DNA of 64,000 nt from Croceivirga sp. (GTDB taxonomy: Bacteria > Bacteroidota > Bacteroidia > Flavobacteriales > Flavobacteriaceae): the NCBI GenBank assembly GCA_028284665.1, contig JANQRG010000046.1, positions 186,001-250,000 of the forward strand, in the 5' to 3' direction. How positions within the stretch are numbered: the stretch's first letter is position 1; every line of letters begins with the position of its first letter. Below, one piece after another: positions 1-8,727 of this stretch. The translations under genes and the position numbers were made by a program. The notes beneath the pieces were generated by a model. The model saw only the letters and a list, made by a program, of their open reading frames with translations, was not told the DNA's origin and did no database searches.

Positions 1-2055
1 TTCCGTTCCTGCGTAAAGCAATCCCTCTCTGACCTTATCTGAACGTATGGCTCGTGTATAGTGGGTGTTTTTGATCCCTCTGGTGATCACCTTCCAGGTT
101 TTCCCATAGTCTGATGTCTTGTACAAGTAAGGTGTATAATCCCCAAACTTATATGAAGTGGCGGCCACGTAGGCGGTGCCTTTTTGAAACGGGCTGGGGT
201 CAATGCAATTGATCATATTAAGCTCTGGACTCATACCTGACGGAGGGGTAATATTCTCCCAGTTTTGGCCATTGTCCTTTGTTATATGGATTAACCCATC
301 ATCGCTGCCCACCCAAATAACGCCCGGCTCCAAAGGAGATTCGTTGATCGCAAAGAGGTTGGAGTAGAACTCCGCCCCGGTATTATCCTGAGTGATCGGG
401 CCCCCTGACGATTTTATAGTTTCGGGCAAACCACGGGTAAGGTCTGGTGAAATGGTCTTCCAGGTTTGGCCTTCATTAGTGGTAACATGTAAAAAATTGG
501 ATCCGGCGTATAAGGTATTCGGTTCATGTAAACTAAACTTGACAGGAAAGTTCCAGTTGAAACGATATTTCATCACCTCGGCGCCTGAGCCGGCAGGATT
601 ATCTGGCCAGATATTGATAGAACGGGTTTGGTCTACTGAATGGTCCCTACGCATCATATACCCTTTGTAGGTACCCCCGTAAACAATGTCATTATTTTTG
701 GGATCGGGAGCAAGATGTGCACTTTCGCCACCAGCCGTAGCTTCCCAGTCCCTTTCTGTAATACTTGAACCCGCGGTGCGATGGAAGATGCGAACGGTGC
801 TATTGTCTTGTTGCGCCCCATATATTCTATAGGGAAAGGAATTGTCCGTGGTAACCCTATAAAACTGTGCTGTCGGCTGATTGTGATAGGTGGTCCAATT
901 CTCTCCACCATCATTGGATACCTGCCCGCCGCCATCGTCGGCAATCACCATCCTTTGGTTGTTATTGGGATCGATCCAGAGATCATGATGGTCTCCATGG
1001 GGTGCATTTTTAAGCGTGAAGGTCTTTCCGCCGTCTGTAGATACTCCATAACTCACATTCATCACAAAAACCTTATCCTTATTCTGGGTATCCGCATAAA
1101 TCCGACTATAGTACCATGCCCGCTGCCGTAAAGCCCTGTTTTCATTGATCTTTTTCCAGCTTTTACCTGCGTCCTCAGACCTGAAGACACCACCGTCTTC
1201 CGCTTCGATAATAGCCCACACCCTATTGGAATCCACAGGAGAAACCGCTATGCCTACTATACCCCAAACCCCTTTAGGTAAGCCAGTATATTTGGAGATA
1301 TCCGTCCAGGTATCACCACCGTCAGTGCTTTTGAATAGTTTACTATCGGGGCCACCGCTATCCATTCTATATCCGTTTCGCTTCATTTGCCAGGTCGCCG
1401 CATATAGAATCCTTGGATTGTTCGGATCCAGTATTAAATCCCCCGCTCCGGCCTTATCACTTTCATACAATATTTTTTCCCAATTTTGGCCGCCATCCTT
1501 GGAACGATAGACACCACGAGTTTCATTGGGTTTCCAAAGATTACCTATGGCCGCAACATACACCAGGTTAGGATCTGTGGGATGAATTCGGATTCTTGAG
1601 ATATGTTCGGACCCTTCCAATCCTATAAATTCCCAGGTCTCCCCTGCGTCAAGACTTTTCCAGATCCCATGCCCCGAAGACACATTTCCCCTTAGGGTTT
1701 GCTCTCCTTCTCCAACATAGATAACATTGGGGTCCGATTCTGAAACCGCCAAAGCGCCGATTGATCCTCCAAAATAGCCATCGGAAATGCAGCTCCATGT
1801 GCTGCCGGCATCGATAGTTTTCCAGACCCCGCCGCCGGCCGTCCCCATATAATAAAGGTTCGGATTGTTCAGTACTCCTGATACCGTTCCTGCACGGCCT
1901 CCCCTAAATGGGCCTACCAGACGCCATTGAATGGAATTGTACAAGGATTCGGGATAGCTCTCGATTTTGTCGTTGCTTTTTTTTCGTTGCGCTGTCAGAT
2001 CGCCAAAAGGAAATGCAAACAATAATAGAAAAAAGGAAAGGAAAAAAGGTTTCAT
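1..2055 (-). CDS. VPS10/sortilin-like BNR-repeat secreted protein (3' end cut by window)
   Basis: The minus-strand frame is open from an ATG at 2055 to the window edge, giving 685 residues without a stop. It starts with a signal peptide (MKPFFLSFFLLLFAFPFG), then carries many BNR/Asp-box-like turns such as DAGSTW, DAGETW, DGGQNW and DGGDTW, each in a repeat of about 50-60 residues. This is the layout of the Bacteroidetes VPS10-domain or 'glycosyl hydrolase' beta-propeller proteins, which usually run to about 1000 residues, so roughly a third is missing here. The role is unknown; such proteins are exported and probably bind or cleave polymers. The enzymatic label often given to them is not supported by any catalytic residue I can point to. 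Confidence 0.85.
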   Translation of the reverse strand, partial: MKPFFLSFFLLLFAFPFGDLTAQRKKSNDKIESYPESLYNSIQWRLVGPFRGGRAGTVSGVLNNPNLYYMGTAGGGVWKTIDAGSTWSCISDGYFGGSIGALAVSESDPNVIYVGEGEQTLRGNVSSGHGIWKSLDAGETWEFIGLEGSEHISRIRIHPTDPNLVYVAAIGNLWKPNETRGVYRSKDGGQNWEKILYESDKAGAGDLILDPNNPRILYAATWQMKRNGYRMDSGGPDSKLFKSTDGGDTWTDISKYTGLPKGVWGIVGIAVSPVDSNRVWAIIEAEDGGVFRSEDAGKSWKKINENRALRQRAWYYSRIYADTQNKDKVFVMNVSYGVSTDGGKTFTLKNAPHGDHHDLWIDPNNNQRMVIADDGGGQVSNDGGENWTTYHNQPTAQFYRVTTDNSFPYRIYGAQQDNSTVRIFHRTAGSSITERDWEATAGGESAHLAPDPKNNDIVYGGTYKGYMMRRDHSVDQTRSINIWPDNPAGSGAEVMKYRFNWNFPVKFSLHEPNTLYAGSNFLHVTTNEGQTWKTISPDLTRGLPETIKSSGGPITQDNTGAEFYSNLFAINESPLEPGVIWVGSDDGLIHITKDNGQNWENITPPSGMSPELNMINCIDPSPFQKGTAYVAATSYKFGDYTPYLYKTSDYGKTWKVITRGIKNTHYTRAIRSDKVREGLLYAGTE

Positions 2056-2213
2056 ATAGTATGGTCGTTTAGAAGTACTAAAAATAGCAATAATACTTAC
2101 TTATGGTTGTTAAACCACAGGATTATTGGAGGGATACATTGGCAAGTACTAAGCAAATATTCCTCTGTAATTACAGATTTTATTTTAATTCAAAAAATGA
2201 AGTACTGGAATAC

Positions 2214-2221
2214 TACCTTTG
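2214..2221 (+). promoter_or_regulatory. candidate -7 element (TACCTTTG) of the NlpC/P60 gene
   Basis: TACCTTTG matches the Bacteroidetes TAnnTTTG -7 consensus and lies 19 bases before the ATG. No TTG is present at the usual -33 spacing, so this is a weak call. Confidence 0.3.
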
Positions 2222-2240
2222 ATGAACCAAAAAAAGTAGT

Positions 2241-3641
2241 ATGCGCCTCCTTTTAATTATAGCAGTCTCAGGGCTTTTGGGATGCTTTGGCTGTAAAAGT
2301 GTAGACAGGGAAGAAATAACGATTGAAGTAGCGACCTATGACTATGATAATCTGGATTATCCACTCACAGCTATCCAGACCCCTGATTCACTTCAAACTA
2401 ATTTTATTGAAAACTTTTTTGCTCCGTGGAAGATACCCCCCGATAGTTTGTTGAGTTTTTTAGATGCTTTCCCGGGAAAAGAGCCGCCGTATTTAGAAAA
2501 GTATTTGAATGATGACGGGTGGTATGGTGAGAACAAAAAGCAGCACAAAAAGTGGCAAAGAGCAGAAATTGTTACCAATGCAAACACACCAGAGTTTCCC
2601 AATTTCGTGAAAAGGGGAATTGTAATATCCCATACAGATCTACGGCGGGTTCCGACCAATAGACCCGGTTTTGATCGTTATTCCAATGCCGGTGAGGGGT
2701 ATCCCTTCGATTATTTTCAAGAAACGATGGTGTGGGCGAATACGCCCATTTTTATTGCTCATATCTCCAACGATAAACAATGGTGCTATGTCATATGTCC
2801 CTATTATAAAGGTTGGGTATCCATGCATGATGTTGCCATTGTGGATCAAGATTTTATTGCGCAGTGGACTGCGGGAAGTTATTGCTTACCTATTTCCGAT
2901 CAACTCAATTTGCAAAACGATGCGTCCCACTTTTCCCTGAATGCTAAGATGGGAATGGTGCTACCGTATGACGAAACTTCAAATAACACGAACACCTTAA
3001 CCGTGTACTACGCTAATGCAGATGAGCACCAAAATGCGAAGGTGTTAACGGCTGAAGTAGCCAAAAGCGAAGTGGCATTGGATAATTATGAAATTAATGC
3101 GGTTGGTCTCAGGAATTTAGTGGCGAATCTTATCGGTAAACCCTACGGATGGGGAGGACATCTCGAAAATAGGGACTGCTCCTCGATGATTCGGGATTTA
3201 TGGAGTACCTATAAACTGTGGTTGCCCAGGGATTCTAAAGACCAAATAGCAATAGGGCATAAATACGAGTTAACGGGTACTGCTGACGAAAAAATTAAGA
3301 TAATCAAGGACCAAGGAGTTCCGTTTTTAACGGTACTAAGAAAGAAGGGGCACAATATGTTATATGTAGGTGATGCTCCCAATGGTGAACCTTTAATTCT
3401 TCATGCTATTTGGGGGTTAAAAACGACCTATTCTAATGAGGAACTCGCAGATCTTATAAAGGTGTACCCCATAGAAGGGATTCACCAAGAGGAAGACGGA
3501 AGTCTACGAGGGCGACATATTATAGGGGAAGCGGTAATAACTTCCGTAACCATAGGATCCGGGAACAATGAAATTACGACGCCTTTAATCGACGAAATCT
3601 ATGCGATGACCAATATCCTGGAAACCTTGGGACCGAATTAG
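2241..3641 (+). CDS. SH3 and NlpC/P60 (C40) peptidoglycan hydrolase lipoprotein
   Basis: A 466-residue protein likely to cleave peptide stems of peptidoglycan or muropeptides at the outer or inner membrane. A lipoprotein signal peptide ends at LLGC or FGC (residues 12-18). An N-terminal NlpC-stabilising region and an SH3-like region with KGWVSMHDVAI follow. The C-terminal NlpC/P60 fold has the YGWGG turn and the nucleophile Cys313 in the motif RDCSS, with a later His388 in LHAIWG as the expected base. This matches the N_NLPC_P60/SH3b1/NlpC family as I remember it. It is monocistronic; its stop overlaps the stop of the convergent hydrolase gene by three to four bases (TTAG). Start chosen as the only ATG giving a complete lipoprotein signal. 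Confidence 0.85.
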   Translation: MRLLLIIAVSGLLGCFGCKSVDREEITIEVATYDYDNLDYPLTAIQTPDSLQTNFIENFFAPWKIPPDSLLSFLDAFPGKEPPYLEKYLNDDGWYGENKKQHKKWQRAEIVTNANTPEFPNFVKRGIVISHTDLRRVPTNRPGFDRYSNAGEGYPFDYFQETMVWANTPIFIAHISNDKQWCYVICPYYKGWVSMHDVAIVDQDFIAQWTAGSYCLPISDQLNLQNDASHFSLNAKMGMVLPYDETSNNTNTLTVYYANADEHQNAKVLTAEVAKSEVALDNYEINAVGLRNLVANLIGKPYGWGGHLENRDCSSMIRDLWSTYKLWLPRDSKDQIAIGHKYELTGTADEKIKIIKDQGVPFLTVLRKKGHNMLYVGDAPNGEPLILHAIWGLKTTYSNEELADLIKVYPIEGIHQEEDGSLRGRHIIGEAVITSVTIGSGNNEITTPLIDEIYAMTNILETLGPN

Positions 3642-4501
3642 TGGCCCGTAATGAAGGATTCAAGGTTTACATTGAATTGTTCGGGTGCCTCCCAAAAAGC
3701 AGCATGACTGGGGATGGCCAGCACCTTGGCATTTGGGACATGCTGTTTTAACCAATTATCGGATGATGCATACCAGGAATCCTGTACCATAAAAAGCATA
3801 GGGATCTTTCCGTCTAACCCTTTTACCACGGCATTGTAATCGCTGATCATCCCGTCGATGTACAGACTTAAAGCGGCATCGTTTGGCGTCATTAGCATTT
3901 GGTTCACCATCCAATCTGCTTCAGTACTGTCTAAATCCTTAGCTGTCATCCAGTTTGCAGTGCCAAAGGCATAGTCCTTTCGATTCTCAATTAGACCTTT
4001 CAAACTTTCCCGATACCCCTCAAATGTTCCATAGACCCATTCGCTGTTGCGATCCCCGATCCATTTCGGTGGTTCATCAATGAAAACCAGGTGACTAAGG
4101 TTTTCAATTCCAAACGCCTTCACATATTCGTAAATGGTGGCACAACCGCTTGACCATCCTACCAAAATCACATTTTGAAGCTTCTTTTTCCGGATGATAT
4201 CCTCCAACTCAACAGCATGATTTTTATAGGTGTTATGGTTAGCGGTCTTGGTGGATTTTCCATGGCTTCTGGGATCGTAGGAGAGATAGCGGTATTTTTT
4301 GCTGAAATAGTCCTTTTGGGATATAAAAAACTGGGAGGTCATCGTCCAACCCGGTATGAAAAGTATGGGCTTCCCTTCTCCCAGATCCTCCAAATAGATC
4401 GCAATACTATCTTTTCCAACCGCAATAAATTCACCCTGGGTGTACGCAAATCCGCTCCACAACAAGAAAAAAACAAGAAATGAGGGTTTAGCGAAACGCA
4501 T
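3638..4501 (-). CDS. secreted alpha/beta hydrolase
   Basis: A 287-residue alpha/beta-hydrolase-fold enzyme with a signal peptide (MRFAKPSFLVFFLLWSGFAY), so it probably acts in the periplasm. The nucleophile elbow is GWSSG with Ser117, the oxyanion region has FIPGW, and the catalytic base is probably His266 in PSHAAFW. The family includes esterases, enol-lactonases and lipases; the substrate cannot be told. The ATG at 4501 is preferred over the upstream in-frame ATG at 4558, which would add 19 polar residues before the signal peptide and lie deep in the preceding gene. With this start it overlaps the end of the racemase-like gene by 14 bases, so the two are probably cotranscribed and translationally coupled. 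Confidence 0.82.
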   Translation of the reverse strand: MRFAKPSFLVFFLLWSGFAYTQGEFIAVGKDSIAIYLEDLGEGKPILFIPGWTMTSQFFISQKDYFSKKYRYLSYDPRSHGKSTKTANHNTYKNHAVELEDIIRKKKLQNVILVGWSSGCATIYEYVKAFGIENLSHLVFIDEPPKWIGDRNSEWVYGTFEGYRESLKGLIENRKDYAFGTANWMTAKDLDSTEADWMVNQMLMTPNDAALSLYIDGMISDYNAVVKGLDGKIPMLFMVQDSWYASSDNWLKQHVPNAKVLAIPSHAAFWEAPEQFNVNLESFITGH

Positions 4502-5711
4502 CGAAAACAAATTTTGGGAGTGATTCTTTGTAGTTGATTTGCAGGTAGTTGTTGCCATCGATCAGCGTACTAAAGCCCTGGGGTGTAATTTCCGGTGCAT
4601 CCGGTCCGATCAAAGTGGCGATATCTCCTACTGCTACGTCGGGTTCCTGTCCAATAACCAGGTTACAATGACTGGCATTCACATTCACTACAGTATACAA
4701 TTGGTCCTTAATCAGCACTTTGGCGCCGTTTTCAGCAGAACTGTCATAGCCATCTGCCCAACCGATGGGGAGGGTGGCGATCCATTCATCTTGTTTTACT
4801 TCATAAAACCTGGAAAAACCAATGGTTTCTCCTTTTTTAAGCCGTTCCATGCGAATAACCCTTGCCTTTAATCGGAATGTGGGTTGTAAAGGGTATTCTT
4901 TGGATTGCGATTTCACAGCCAAAGGGAAAGATCCATGTAACAAAATGCCAGGGCGTACCATGGTCATATGCGATTCTTGAAGCTGCAACAGAGACAATGA
5001 TGGAGCGATGTGGGTGTTTTTTACGGGAACGCCAATAGCTATTAATCGATCTTTAAACTGCTCAAAACGTCCGAGCTGCTCTTTGGCAAAATCCAGGGAG
5101 GTTGTTAATGTTGAAAATAGCCCGGTAATTGCTATTTGGCTGTTTTCTTTTAGAGGCGTTATCCAGTCCAGTGTCTGGTCATAGGGCATACCCATACGCC
5201 CCAGACCTGTGTCAAGATAGAGTTGCACCTTCACTTTTCGACCTGGATCAACCGCTAAGGATACTATCTTTTTGCAAGATTCTTTGGAAAATGCACTCAA
5301 CGTAATTTCTTCGTTTACCAGCTGAGGACCCAGAGAATTGGAGAAATCCCCCATTAGTAAAATGGGCTTTTTTACCCCGGCATCTCTAAGCGCCAGACAA
5401 CGGTTATCTTTGACAAGCGCAAAGCCGTGAATGTGCGGGCTTTTATCCAAAATTCTGGCTACTTCAACATCTCCCAGGCCATAGGCGTTGTTTTTGAGAA
5501 CAGCTAAAACGGGTTTTCCCCGGGCCATTTTTGAGATCAGTTCAGCGTTATGTAAATAGGCTTTTGCAGATAACTCGATCCAGGGATTGATCAATTCCCT
5601 GGGTACTCCGGGGAAAGATGCAGACTGAGGTTTTACGAGTACAGGAGCAATACCTAACGCGGTGGTTGCCAAGGCGGTTTTTTTAAAGAAGGATCGTCGT
5701 GAGGTTTTCAT
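4488..5711 (-). CDS. Tat-exported alanine racemase homolog with altered active site
   Basis: A 407-residue fold-type III PLP protein. The N-terminus MKTSRRSFFKK has the twin-arginine motif followed by a hydrophobic core and ends near AxA, so export through Tat is likely; cytosolic Alr enzymes lack this. The PLP lysine is kept (Lys73 in LKNNAYG), as are the DTGLGRMG and RPG (Arg253) motifs and the GWADGY segment. However, the catalytic tyrosine of the second domain (VSYG in Alr) reads IGFS, with Phe299, and the conserved Tyr of RPGxxLYG is His259. It may be a racemase with another substrate, an epimerase, or a PLP-binding protein without racemase activity. An ATG at 5729 would add six residues; 5711 begins directly at the Tat signal. 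Confidence 0.8.
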   Translation of the reverse strand: MKTSRRSFFKKTALATTALGIAPVLVKPQSASFPGVPRELINPWIELSAKAYLHNAELISKMARGKPVLAVLKNNAYGLGDVEVARILDKSPHIHGFALVKDNRCLALRDAGVKKPILLMGDFSNSLGPQLVNEEITLSAFSKESCKKIVSLAVDPGRKVKVQLYLDTGLGRMGMPYDQTLDWITPLKENSQIAITGLFSTLTTSLDFAKEQLGRFEQFKDRLIAIGVPVKNTHIAPSLSLLQLQESHMTMVRPGILLHGSFPLAVKSQSKEYPLQPTFRLKARVIRMERLKKGETIGFSRFYEVKQDEWIATLPIGWADGYDSSAENGAKVLIKDQLYTVVNVNASHCNLVIGQEPDVAVGDIATLIGPDAPEITPQGFSTLIDGNNYLQINYKESLPKFVFDAFR

Positions 5712-5808
5712 AATCTTGGTATGCATCATGTTGTTGCTAAAGTACTATCTGATCCCACCATTACCGTTTCAAATATTGCACGGTTTGGGAATAGTATTAG
5801 GTGCTTGA

Positions 5809-5825
5809 CCAAAATGGTATTTTGG
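5809..5825. repeat. small inverted repeat CCAAAAT-GGT-ATTTTGG
   Basis: Perfect 7-bp arms around a 3-base loop lie in the spacer between the DUF5916 gene and the racemase-like gene. There is no T-run on either side, so it is not a typical terminator. Function unknown. Confidence 0.3.
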
Positions 5826-5863
5826 CTTTAGCCCTACAAGATAAAGGGGTGTACCTGTTTTTA

Positions 5864-8077
5864 TCAAAACTGTTTTAAAAAGGTAATCTTACTGATGGTT
5901 TGGGTGCTACGCTGCACGGGATCAAAAAGATCGGTTTGGGTATCATTAAATACAATATAGATGAAGGATAACGGCATATACTCCCAACTGAAACGAATGT
6001 TCCATCGACCTTGTTCATCAAAACTATTGTATTGGTAAAAGGTGGAGAGTTGTACCCTGGGATTCAACGCTAATCGCAATGTTGCCGTATACAAATCGGT
6101 CTCCAAATCTTCTGATAATATTCCCACATTATTGATGTTATTGTGTTCGTAATCTGCGCTAAATGCGATATGGGGAAGCGGGGCATAGCGTAGTCCGGCG
6201 ATGACTGTATTTCTTGCGCCGTTGTAGAAATTTCCAAAGTCATAGCGAATTGAACCCGATAACTTTTTGGATCGGTCGGAATTATAACGTACCAGGTAGC
6301 GCGTGTAACTGTACCTTCCTTCTTCAATTTCAAGGCCTAAAGGGGCAAAATCAAAGTTAATATTCTGCCAGGTAGGTCTAAAAGAGGCTTCTATAAAACT
6401 ATTGTCCTTGAACCAGGTGTAGATGGGGAAAATATACAAATTGGATTGCTGAAAATTTCCAAAGTCCTCAAAATCATGAAAATAGTTAAAGAAAACCCCG
6501 GGGTCCCATCGGCGTACGAATGGCAACCCTTTAGGTCGTACAATGGCGTATCCTCCGGGGCTGTGTGTCACTACATCCTTTTGAAAGACAAACCCCATAC
6601 CCGGATCATAATCGGCACTGACAACATCCGAAATGTACCCCAGGTAGTAGTTGTTCGTTAATGCTATTGCCGAGAATCGTCCTGCATACCCTGTATCCCC
6701 CGTTTCGCTATCCAGGGAAGCGGAAAGCAAATAGGTCAGAGTAATCTCGCTTTTCGGACGAATAAACCCATCAATAGAAAAAGTCGTATTATTTTGACTA
6801 TCAATACCCATGCCCTCCATTGAATCGTCCAGACGATACGTAACCATAGCACCGATATTATTCTCTTCACCATAGTTTTGTGTATATCGTGCCACCCCGA
6901 AGGTACTCCCGGGGCCATCATCCGTTTCTCTTTGCCGCACGGCTAAAGCCGCAATGGTACGGTTCTCATTTCGATCGGTATACCTTACTCCGGCGTCCAG
7001 AGGAGCCGGCCTTGCATTAAAAGCGTTGGAAAGACCAATGGTTCGACTAAAAAAAGGTCTTACCCTAAAGTTGCCCGAACCTGCCCAGATCCCTGAATTT
7101 TCTAAAAAGAACTGTCGCCTTTCCGGAAAAAAGATGTTGAACCGTTCCAGGTTGTTAACCGCCTGGTCTACATCGGCCTGCGCAAAATCCGTGTTAATGG
7201 TTAAATCCAAAACAGCATTCGGACTTATGGCCCATTTTACATCACCACCTATTTTAGGTTCGTTTAACTTGTCTGTCAATACATCCCCTTCCTTGTTTTC
7301 GTCATATTGATACAACGCATAGGGCTCCACTCGAATATTAGCAGAAGGAGGTGGCACTTGCAAACCGGTAAGCTTAGCCGCGTAGGTCATCCTATTTTCT
7401 GAAAACGATTGGGGGATGGCCGGGAAAACTGTTTTTTCATAGTCCTTACGGGCCAAACGGAAAAAAGTAATGCCCCATTCTACGGGAACACCTTCTACGG
7501 GTTTGTCGTAGCGGATGGATTTAAAGGGTATAGCAAATTCCGCAAAGTACCCCTCATCCGTTCGTTGGGAGCGAACCCGCCACAAGGCGTTCCAATCTTC
7601 GTCCCTATTGGCATCGTTAAAATTTTGAACATCCTGTTGATTGCCATACGGGGTGGTTTGAAAGGAAACGGCATATTGTTTGGTGTTTTGGGCATCGATT
7701 TGAATTCCAAAGACATCGTTCTCAAGACCATTGAAATCCCTGCTTAAATCTTGCATCCGAATACCTTTTTTACCCAGGGAATCCTTTGCAAAGACCCCGA
7801 AATAAAGGTTTTTATTGTCATAGAGGATCCGCACCTCGGTAGGATTCTTAATAGCCCCCCCTTGAACCGGTTCAACCCGAAAAAAGTTGGTAACTGGTTC
7901 TGCTAAATCCCAATCTGGTTCCTCCAATCGACCATCCACAATGATCGTGTTTATAGCTCTGGAAGCCCTAATGGTGACCGGTATTTCAGGAGGAGGGAAG
8001 TTATCCGTTTCATCCACCTGGGCGTACAGAGAGACGAGGGATGCACAAAAGAGCAAAGTAAATAGGCTAAAGCGCAT
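5864..8077 (-). CDS. DUF5916 outer-membrane protein with CBM9-like domain
   Basis: A 737-residue exported protein. After the signal peptide (MRFSLFTLLFCASLVSLYAQ) comes a CBM9-like/DUF1083 beta-sandwich (about residues 35-240, with the DGRLEEPDWD start typical of that family). A long beta-rich DUF5916 region then ends in a C-terminal phenylalanine (FLKQF), which suggests an outer-membrane beta-barrel. Proteins of this type are common in flavobacteria and sometimes labelled 'hydrolase'; no activity is established that I can name. The start at 8077 is chosen because it opens the signal peptide; upstream in-frame starts (8119, 8125) would add a basic tail and overlap the preceding gene. It follows the DUF1579-like gene and probably ends the ABC exporter operon. 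Confidence 0.82.
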   Translation of the reverse strand: MRFSLFTLLFCASLVSLYAQVDETDNFPPPEIPVTIRASRAINTIIVDGRLEEPDWDLAEPVTNFFRVEPVQGGAIKNPTEVRILYDNKNLYFGVFAKDSLGKKGIRMQDLSRDFNGLENDVFGIQIDAQNTKQYAVSFQTTPYGNQQDVQNFNDANRDEDWNALWRVRSQRTDEGYFAEFAIPFKSIRYDKPVEGVPVEWGITFFRLARKDYEKTVFPAIPQSFSENRMTYAAKLTGLQVPPPSANIRVEPYALYQYDENKEGDVLTDKLNEPKIGGDVKWAISPNAVLDLTINTDFAQADVDQAVNNLERFNIFFPERRQFFLENSGIWAGSGNFRVRPFFSRTIGLSNAFNARPAPLDAGVRYTDRNENRTIAALAVRQRETDDGPGSTFGVARYTQNYGEENNIGAMVTYRLDDSMEGMGIDSQNNTTFSIDGFIRPKSEITLTYLLSASLDSETGDTGYAGRFSAIALTNNYYLGYISDVVSADYDPGMGFVFQKDVVTHSPGGYAIVRPKGLPFVRRWDPGVFFNYFHDFEDFGNFQQSNLYIFPIYTWFKDNSFIEASFRPTWQNINFDFAPLGLEIEEGRYSYTRYLVRYNSDRSKKLSGSIRYDFGNFYNGARNTVIAGLRYAPLPHIAFSADYEHNNINNVGILSEDLETDLYTATLRLALNPRVQLSTFYQYNSFDEQGRWNIRFSWEYMPLSFIYIVFNDTQTDLFDPVQRSTQTISKITFLKQF

Positions 8078-8108
8078 ACATTTTACGGTTCCCTTGTTTT
8101 TAGATCGT

Positions 8109-8726
8109 TTACTTGCCATTAGCAACTCGTTTGTAATTTACTTGAAGTACAGTTACAAAACCTTTACCATCGCCGTAGTCTTGCTTTTCAATTAAATCAA
8201 AAGCACTGGGGGAATGAATGCTAAAATAGGTCTTCTTGGCAAAAACGCCACTGGGATTGGCATCTTTTCCGCTGAAAACCAGTGTCTTGTCGTCTTCCCA
8301 TTTCCCGTTGGGGTACAGGACTACCAGTCCGTCACTGTCAAAGTACCAGGTTTCAAAAAGTTGGGTATGGGGGTTGTAGGAATGATACCCTTTACCCAAA
8401 TACTGTTCTCCTTGATGTGTTGCTGCAATATCATCCGTTACAAAAGCACCATTTAAAGCCCATGCAGCTTTATACATTCCTTTTTCCGGTTCCTCAGGTC
8501 GTTTTCCATCAACATAAAACCATGTTTCGCTTTCCCATTCACCGATAAGGAATGCCAATTTTTTGGTTCCTTCCAGTTTTTCTTTTTTGGCGGTTTCCCA
8601 ATCTAGTTTCTCGGTTGGATGCGATTGGGAAATCGCTATGATTACCCAAAACAGCGCTAAAAAACATAGACCCATACTTTTAGTAGATCGTGCTATTTTT
8701 GAACGAAAAGTGATGTCACCTAACAT
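8109..8726 (-). CDS. DUF1579-like exported protein
   Basis: A 205-residue protein with a hydrophobic stretch MGLCFLALFWVIIAIS at residues 18-33, which is either an uncleaved anchor or a signal peptide if the true start is Met18. The mature part has the GEWESETWFY and AWALNGAFV segments typical of DUF1579, a small beta-barrel family of unknown function. It begins one base after the stop of the ABC permease gene and ends 31 bases before the DUF5916 start, so it belongs to the same transcription unit. The ATG at 8726 is kept because its spacing fits translational coupling; Met18 (8675) is an equal possibility. Confidence 0.7.
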   Translation of the reverse strand: MLGDITFRSKIARSTKSMGLCFLALFWVIIAISQSHPTEKLDWETAKKEKLEGTKKLAFLIGEWESETWFYVDGKRPEEPEKGMYKAAWALNGAFVTDDIAATHQGEQYLGKGYHSYNPHTQLFETWYFDSDGLVVLYPNGKWEDDKTLVFSGKDANPSGVFAKKTYFSIHSPSAFDLIEKQDYGDGKGFVTVLQVNYKRVANGK

Positions 8727-8727
8727 G

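Noticed and set aside
781-1510. Plus-strand frames inside the first gene (781-1131, 1145-1510)
   Set aside because: They are antisense to the BNR-repeat gene, whose minus-strand frame is open over 685 codons with clear repeats.
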